This document shows positions 58,956 to 64,000 of a stretch of 64,000 nucleotides of DNA, piece by piece; the first letter of the stretch is position 1; every line of letters begins with the position of its first letter. The position numbers and the translations under genes were made by a program. Source of the stretch: UKL13-2 sp038206765 (GTDB taxonomy: Bacteria; Pseudomonadota; Gammaproteobacteria; Burkholderiales; Usitatibacteraceae); contig JBBRAM010000004.1 of NCBI GenBank assembly GCA_038206765.1, positions 1 through 64,000 of the forward strand, written 5' to 3'. Under the pieces are notes generated by a model. That model did not search any database, was not told the origin of the DNA, and saw only the letters and a program-made list of their open reading frames with translations.

Positions 58956-60515
58956 ATGATGCTTAAAACACAAGTTGCCAGCAACCACAATGCGCTTGCC
59001 GTCCGCCGTGTGGGAATTGATACCTACCGTGAGAACGTTGCGTATTTGCATCGTGATTGTGCGATTTATCGGGCCGAGGGTTTTCAGGCGTTGTCCAAGA
59101 TCGAAGTAGTCAGCTTAGATCAACATCTTATTGCAACGGTTAATGTTGTTGATGATGATGCGATTGTGGCACCCGGCGAATTGGGGTTATCAGAGCAAGC
59201 ATTCGCGCAGCTTGGTGCTATTGCAGGCGCAATGGTGCAAGTTGCCCATGCGGAGCGGGCATTATCGATGGACGCGGTGCGACGGAAGATCTCAGGCGAG
59301 CGTCTTGCCGCAAAAGACTATAACAATATTATTGGCGACATCGCTGGCAATCGCTACACCAAAACTGAAATTGCAGCGTTCGTCGTAGCGACCGCACAAA
59401 ATGAGCTTGATCGCGAGGAAGTTTTTTATTTAACGCAAGCGATGGTTAGTGCCGGTGATCGAATTAGTTGGCAAGAACCGTTGGTGGCTGATAAACACTG
59501 CATCGGCGGCATTCCAGGCAACCGAACATCAATGTTGGTCGTGCCAATAGTAGCCGCTCACGGCATGTTGATACCAAAAACCTCAAGCAGGGCGATCACC
59601 TCTCCAGCAGGTACGGCAGATACGATGGAAGTTTTTTGTGATGTCGATATTCCGATTGATCGGCTGCAAGAAATTGTTCGCCAACAGCGCGGCTGTTTAG
59701 CATGGGGCGGTAAGGCTCGCTTATCGCCCGCAGACGATATTTTGATTTCGGTTGAACGACCACTTGGCATTGATTCGCGGGGTCAAATGGTGGCGTCAAT
59801 TTTGTCTAAAAAATTGGCAGCCGGAGCAACGCATTTACTGATCGATATTCCAATCGGGCCAAGTGCCAAAGTGCGGCACATGGCTGATGCACAGTCGCTC
59901 CGCAAAATATTTGAGTACGTGGGTGATCGGGTAGGATTGCAGATTGAAGTCATCATTACCGATGGCCGCCAGCCAGTCGGACGCGGCATTGGACCGGTGC
60001 TGGAAGCACGCGATGTCATGATGGTTCTGCAAAATGATCCGCTGGCACCAATAGATTTGCGCCAAAAGGCGTTGCGATTGGCCGGGCGAATATTAGAATT
60101 TGATCCGGACATTCGTGGTGGTCAAGGTTATGCAATTGCGCGTGACATTTTAGATTCTGGGCGGGCGCTCGACAAAATGAATGCGATTATCGATGCGCAA
60201 GGGCGACATAAAAATTCGCCAATGCTCGGAGAGCGAGCCTTCGATGTGCCAAGCCCGGCAACCGGTGTGGTGATTGCTATCGATAATTTGCATCTCGCTC
60301 GGATTGCGCATTACGCGGGGGCACCGATGGAAAAAGGCGCGGGCGTTGATCTCTTCAAAAAATTGGGTGATGTTGTGAACGAAGGGGAGGCACTGCTTCG
60401 CGTTTATTCGCACTATCCTGCAGAGCAAAATTTTGCACATGCGCTTTGCAATGACCAATGTGGCTTTACGATTGGCAGCGCAGCGCAAATTCCCAAGGCA
60501 TTTGTTGAGTCATGA
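58956..60515 (+). CDS. Thymidine/AMP phosphorylase family protein
   Basis: The 519-residue protein belongs to the long bacterial branch of the nucleoside phosphorylase family that includes archaeal AMP phosphorylase. An N-terminal extension (residues 1-90) precedes the glycosyltransferase fold: SGERLAAKDYNNIIGDIAGN, HCIGGIPGNRTSMLVVPIVA, SSRAITSPAGTADTMEVFCD and GCLAWGGKARLSPADDILIS. It would split AMP or thymidine with phosphate, releasing a sugar phosphate. Its stop overlaps (ATGA) a short frame that looks like the start of a ribose-phosphate pyrophosphokinase gene. Which nucleoside it uses cannot be decided here. Confidence 0.88.
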   Translation: MMLKTQVASNHNALAVRRVGIDTYRENVAYLHRDCAIYRAEGFQALSKIEVVSLDQHLIATVNVVDDDAIVAPGELGLSEQAFAQLGAIAGAMVQVAHAERALSMDAVRRKISGERLAAKDYNNIIGDIAGNRYTKTEIAAFVVATAQNELDREEVFYLTQAMVSAGDRISWQEPLVADKHCIGGIPGNRTSMLVVPIVAAHGMLIPKTSSRAITSPAGTADTMEVFCDVDIPIDRLQEIVRQQRGCLAWGGKARLSPADDILISVERPLGIDSRGQMVASILSKKLAAGATHLLIDIPIGPSAKVRHMADAQSLRKIFEYVGDRVGLQIEVIITDGRQPVGRGIGPVLEARDVMMVLQNDPLAPIDLRQKALRLAGRILEFDPDIRGGQGYAIARDILDSGRALDKMNAIIDAQGRHKNSPMLGERAFDVPSPATGVVIAIDNLHLARIAHYAGAPMEKGAGVDLFKKLGDVVNEGEALLRVYSHYPAEQNFAHALCNDQCGFTIGSAAQIPKAFVES

Positions 60516-60637
60516 TCGTGCTGGATTTCGGTAAGTGTCCTGCACTGGCGATGGCGAATTCTATTTTTTCGGCGATAGAAGTGCGCTTGCGATGCAATCC
60601 GATGCGGCCTGCAGATGTCCTGCTGGCGCTACGCTAG
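60512..60637 (+). pseudogene. Truncated ribose-phosphate pyrophosphokinase-like remnant
   Basis: Translationally coupled to the phosphorylase stop, a 41-residue frame begins MIVLDFGKCPALAMANSIFS, then AIEV, which resembles the start of PRPP-synthetase-type proteins that follow such phosphorylases in other bacteria, from memory. After about residue 24 the resemblance ends and a stop follows. The expected PDGE and PRPP motifs are absent from the downstream 340 bases. Confidence 0.4.
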
Positions 60638-60979
60638 CTCTGTTAACGCAGGCTGGAGGCGACAGCATCAGCCGTTGCCTGGTGGAAAGCCGGAAAAAAA
60701 ATTCCTACAGTTTGTTTTATGCACGACGTGCGGATTGCAAGATGCAAGACTCAATCGAAAATCACGCGCACTACAGAATAGCCAGTAGCGAATCGCGTGC
60801 TGGGGTGATGGATTGGGTAACGCAAATTGGGGAATTTAAGAGTCGGTCCTGGCTAAATTTTACCTTTGCGCCTCCGATCGTCAGGCTGATACTTGATACG
60901 TGAGATTGCAATATTCGCAAAGCTTGGGTCATACTTTGGGCTGTTATTCTTTCAATTTTCCCGTAGAGGACTTCCCGCC
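60638..60979. other. Gap before the M61 peptidase gene
   Basis: This 342-base region holds no convincing gene. A frame runs across it (about 60535-60903) but has mixed composition and no family resemblance. AGAGGA at 60965-60970 is the ribosome-binding site of the next gene. Confidence 0.4.
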
Positions 60980-62965
60980 ATGGCTTCAGCTGTTCTTAGC
61001 AATACACCGCATCAATGGTTACGTCGATTGATTCATACCCTACGTAACTTATTCATTTCCTCCTTTTTATCCATTTTGGCAGTCAATTTTCTGGTCGCGG
61101 AAGCAAGCGCGGCCCAGCCTATCGATGCCGCGTATCCCGGCACATTGGCGTTGACGGTCGATCTCACTGATTCTGCGCGTAAGATTTTTGGGGTCAGTGA
61201 AACTATTCCGGTTAAATCAGGCGCAATGCGTTTGGCATTCCCAAAGTGGATTCCCGGCGAGCATGGCCCCACCGGCCCGATTGATGGCGTAACAGGCCTT
61301 AAGATCAGTGCGAACGGCCAGCGGGTTGCCTGGCGGCGTGATCTTGAAGATATGTATGTTTTGCATATCGATGTGCCAGCTGGCGTAGCTAAGATTGATG
61401 TGGAATTCCAGCTTCTTTCGCCCGCGGGCGGCAATTTTGGCGCAGGTGTTTCGGCCACACCCCGCATGACGGTGCTGGAGTGGAACCAGGTTTTGTTTTA
61501 CCCAGCTGACTATGCTTCAAACAGCATAAATGTTGCGGCCACTATCAAAGTGCCTGCGGGCTGGTCTATTGCGACTGCATTGGAAAAAACGACCAGCACC
61601 AATACTGGCGCGACATTCAAAGCCGTGAGTTTGACCGAGCTGGTTGATTCCCCGCTCATGGCGGGCCTGCACTTTAAGCGGTTTGATTTAGCGCCGGGCG
61701 CATCGCCGCCCGTGCATCTGAATATTGTTGCGGATCGTCCTGAGAATTTGAAATTGAGCGAGCAACAGATCAAGGATCACCAAATGTTGGTCAAGCAGGC
61801 CATCGCGTTGTTTGGAGCTCAACATTACGACCGATATGAATTTTTGTTGGCGCTTTCCGAGCGCACGGTGCATTTTGGATTGGAGCATCATCAGTCCAGC
61901 GACAATCGTGCGCCGGCAGAATTTTTCACCGCGCCGGAATATTATTTGGCAGGTCCCACGCTATTGCCGCATGAATATGTACATTCGTGGAACGGTAAAT
62001 TTCGCCGCCCATCCGGATTGACCACGCCCAATTTCAGCGTTCCGATGAAGGGGGAGCTATTGTGGGTTTATGAGGGGCTGACGAATTACCTGGGTGAAGT
62101 ATTGGCGGCGCGCTCGGGCATGTGGAATGCCGAGCAATATCGTGACGCTCTGGCCATTACGGCCGCCGAGATGGATCATCGTCCCGGCCGCGCATGGCGT
62201 CCGTTGCGCGATACGGCCGACCAAGCTCAAGTGCTTTATAACGCGCCACGTGCTTGGGAAAACTATCGCCGTTTGGTTGATTTTTACCCAGAGGGAACTT
62301 TGTTGTGGCTTGATGTGGATACCCGTTTGCGCGAGCTTTCTGGGGGCAAAAGATCAATCGACGATTTCACTAAAAATTTCCATGGTAACGATGCGGCCTT
62401 TGCCAAGACCAGCCACGATGTGAAGCCTTATGATTTTGAAGATGTCGTAAAGACACTGAACGCTGTGCAGCCTGCTGATTGGTCTGCTTTCCTGCGCAAA
62501 CGTCTCGACGCGACTGACGAGCGCGCACCTTTAGACGGTATTACGCGTGGTGGCTGGAAGCTGGTCTATACCGATAAGCCCACGGAAGTATTCAAAGCGA
62601 AGCGAAAAGACAGCAAGCAGCTCAATCTGATGTATTCGATCGGGCTTAAAGTAGCGGCTGACAAAGGTCCTGGTTCAGAACCCGGAGAAATTGCCGATGT
62701 ATTGTGGGCTAGCCCTGCTTTTGATGCCGGCCTCGCACCAGGCTTGAAAATTATTGCCATTGACGGTGAAGCGTTTGATGCCGATTTGCTCACCAGTGCA
62801 GTCTCTCGCGCACAAAAAGACAAAGCGCCAATTGAATTACTGGTATCAAATCAGGACTACTACTCAACCGTGCGCATTAAATATGACGCTGGCAACAAAT
62901 ATCCACGTCTGGTGCGTGTTGACGGAAAACCCGATTTGCTAACTGAAATTTCCAAGGCCAAGTAG
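60980..62965 (+). CDS. M61-family metallopeptidase with PDZ domain
   Basis: I choose the ATG at 60980 (661 residues), preceded by AGAGGA; a signal peptide (hydrophobic about 23-45, ending ASAAQ) follows. The glycyl aminopeptidase-like fold has an N-terminal beta domain, then the zinc site HEYVHSW at residues 331-337 (H331, E332, H335) and the third ligand region WVYEGLTNYLGEVLAAR about 25 residues later. A C-terminal PDZ domain (PAFDAGLAPGLKIIAIDGEA) is present. Such enzymes cleave glycine or alanine from peptides in the periplasm. A terminator lies 57 bases behind the stop. Confidence 0.92.
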   Translation: MASAVLSNTPHQWLRRLIHTLRNLFISSFLSILAVNFLVAEASAAQPIDAAYPGTLALTVDLTDSARKIFGVSETIPVKSGAMRLAFPKWIPGEHGPTGPIDGVTGLKISANGQRVAWRRDLEDMYVLHIDVPAGVAKIDVEFQLLSPAGGNFGAGVSATPRMTVLEWNQVLFYPADYASNSINVAATIKVPAGWSIATALEKTTSTNTGATFKAVSLTELVDSPLMAGLHFKRFDLAPGASPPVHLNIVADRPENLKLSEQQIKDHQMLVKQAIALFGAQHYDRYEFLLALSERTVHFGLEHHQSSDNRAPAEFFTAPEYYLAGPTLLPHEYVHSWNGKFRRPSGLTTPNFSVPMKGELLWVYEGLTNYLGEVLAARSGMWNAEQYRDALAITAAEMDHRPGRAWRPLRDTADQAQVLYNAPRAWENYRRLVDFYPEGTLLWLDVDTRLRELSGGKRSIDDFTKNFHGNDAAFAKTSHDVKPYDFEDVVKTLNAVQPADWSAFLRKRLDATDERAPLDGITRGGWKLVYTDKPTEVFKAKRKDSKQLNLMYSIGLKVAADKGPGSEPGEIADVLWASPAFDAGLAPGLKIIAIDGEAFDADLLTSAVSRAQKDKAPIELLVSNQDYYSTVRIKYDAGNKYPRLVRVDGKPDLLTEISKAK

Positions 62966-63021
62966 CGAATGGCGGAGTGGGTACACCGCAATGATTGACG
63001 CTTATTTTAAATTGATTAAAC

Positions 63022-63050
63022 AAAAAAACGCCCAGCTGGGCGTTTTTTGT
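63022..63050. terminator. Bidirectional rho-independent terminator
   Basis: AAAAAACGCCCAG and CTGGGCGTTTTTT form a perfect stem with essentially no loop, flanked by A- and T-runs, between the converging M61 peptidase and LuxR-type genes. Confidence 0.9.
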
Positions 63051-63132
63051 TTGTTTACTATTTTGCCAATTTTGATCAAGCTGCGCATCAACAAGGCAAA
63101 AATTAATAGTGCAAAACCCGTCCAACAATCGG

Positions 63133-63846
63133 TTAGCTAATCAATCCTATCCGAATCGCTTTAACTACCGCCGCATGCTTGTTGTCGCTCACTAATTTGC
63201 GGCTGGCGTTGCCGAGGTGCCAGTTTACAGTGCGTTCGCAAACACCAATGATGATGCCAATATCCCATGCTGTCTTGCCTTCCATCGTCCAGCGCAGACA
63301 CTCCAGTTCGCGCTCGGTGAGTTTTGCAAATTCCGCCTCGGGATCCGGGTTCCAGATGCGGTTCATGGCCGATTGCGCAAACGTGCCAAACAGTTGTGCA
63401 TCCGCTACTAGACGCGAAAGCTCGCGTGGGTCTGAAGTCAATGGTTGATCGCGCGCCAGGCCAATTTTATAGCCGTTGCCAAGATGATCGCGCATTGAAA
63501 TGGCGATGCCGCTATCGAAGCTGTTTGCTTTGAAAATTTCCCAAAGATCACCGGCTCCGGCTTTGACGTAAAGCGATTGATTCCAAACGAGCGGAAGATT
63601 ACTCTTTGTTGAGTGCTGTATTACCGGGTCTTTGGCAATGAGCGCTTCATCTCGACAAGTTTTTGTCCATGAATCTTGAAAGTTGTTCACATCCGCGATC
63701 TTGTAACTGGACGTTGCTGCCTTTCGCATTGTCATAAAGGCGCATGCATGGACGAATCCCAAGTTCTCAGCAAATGAGACGAGTTCCCGCTTAAGCATTA
63801 TTTTGCTAGACACACTCAGGAGTGATGCATATAAATCGGTGATCAT
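63133..63846 (-). CDS. LuxR-type regulator with autoinducer-binding domain
   Basis: The 237-residue protein has an autoinducer-binding domain (residues about 20-165) and a LuxR HTH (LTERELECLRWTMEGKTAWD, then GVCERTVNWHLGNASRKL). Four of the usual AHL pocket residues are kept: W60 and D73, P74, then W88, with G113. The tyrosine normally four residues after the first tryptophan is a cysteine (C64). No luxI gene is visible in the window, so it may be a LuxR solo, or its synthase lies beyond the window end. It converges with the M61 peptidase gene. Confidence 0.9.
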   Translation of the reverse strand: MITDLYASLLSVSSKIMLKRELVSFAENLGFVHACAFMTMRKAATSSYKIADVNNFQDSWTKTCRDEALIAKDPVIQHSTKSNLPLVWNQSLYVKAGAGDLWEIFKANSFDSGIAISMRDHLGNGYKIGLARDQPLTSDPRELSRLVADAQLFGTFAQSAMNRIWNPDPEAEFAKLTERELECLRWTMEGKTAWDIGIIIGVCERTVNWHLGNASRKLVSDNKHAAVVKAIRIGLIS

Positions 63847-64000
63847 TTTTGACTTCTCCGAGCTGAAGAATATCCCTTACGGCTAGGACGTGCAGTTTCT
63901 TCGAAAAATTTGCGATAACTTCGCTGGCTTTCTTTTGACTATTTGAAACCTTACTCTACTTATAATCATAATGCTCAGCGAGCGTTTTTTGGCTTCGCAA

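Noticed and set aside
60535..60903. 122-codon frame after the phosphorylase
   Set aside because: No family resemblance, no ribosome-binding site, and it overlaps the PRPP-synthetase-like stump in another frame.

Overview
The window reads as chromosomal DNA of a facultatively denitrifying, microaerophilic betaproteobacterium. The evidence is a complete cbb3 oxidase cluster, a copper nitrite reductase with a tethered cytochrome c, a quinol-type NO reductase under NsrR, an imuA-imuB-dnaE2 SOS cassette, and lysC close to a tRNA-Ser(GCU), an order I associate with Betaproteobacteria. No species can be named from sequence alone.

Layout. (1) 1-2.7 kb: an exported VOC protein and a decayed tripartite tricarboxylate transporter. 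tctB is intact; tctA is cut by a 150-bp IS21-like relic. (2) 2.7-10 kb: DNA-damage block. A DEDDh exonuclease/GIY-YIG nuclease fusion faces away from imuA-imuB-dnaE2, with one LexA box between them. (3) 10-19 kb: general metabolism: PQQ sugar dehydrogenase with cytochrome b561, cytochrome c', SPFH protein with a small ribbon-helix-helix protein, acyltransferase, orphan amino-acid-type binding protein, queD, lysC. (4) 19-24 kb: prolyl oligopeptidase, tRNA-Ser, then a Fur-box cupredoxin/FTR1/outer-membrane-protein iron operon. (5) 24-27 kb: nirK-nirV-SCO on the minus strand. (6) 27-34 kb: lipoprotein, beta-CASP RNase, NnrS, cytochrome c4 and an outer-membrane cytochrome-porin fusion. (7) 33.7-44.5 kb: hemN, a TauE/SafE protein, ccoIS, ccoNOQP, ccoGH. 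(8) 44.5-48 kb: SirB2-like protein, NO reductase, nsrR. (9) 48-60.6 kb: fabI, an NMO/FabK-family flavoprotein and class II nrdJ; two UspA proteins; a PAS histidine kinase; a Crp/Fnr regulator; two response regulators; a PDZ lipoprotein; an AMP/thymidine phosphorylase. (10) 61-64 kb: M61 peptidase and a LuxR-type regulator.

The unifying theme from 24 to 60 kb is life at low oxygen and with nitrogen oxides. Seven FNR-type boxes lie in front of nirK, the cytochrome-porin/hemN pair, fabI-nmo-nrdJ, both uspA genes and the response regulator/PDZ pair. Three of them share one unusual asymmetric sequence, TTGATATTNCGCAA. NsrR with a 39-bp palindrome adds NO control. NirK makes NO, NorZ removes it, NnrS accompanies NO tolerance, cbb3 oxidase handles trace oxygen, HemN makes heme without oxygen and NrdJ makes deoxynucleotides without oxygen. 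I see no CRISPR array, prophage or intact transposon.
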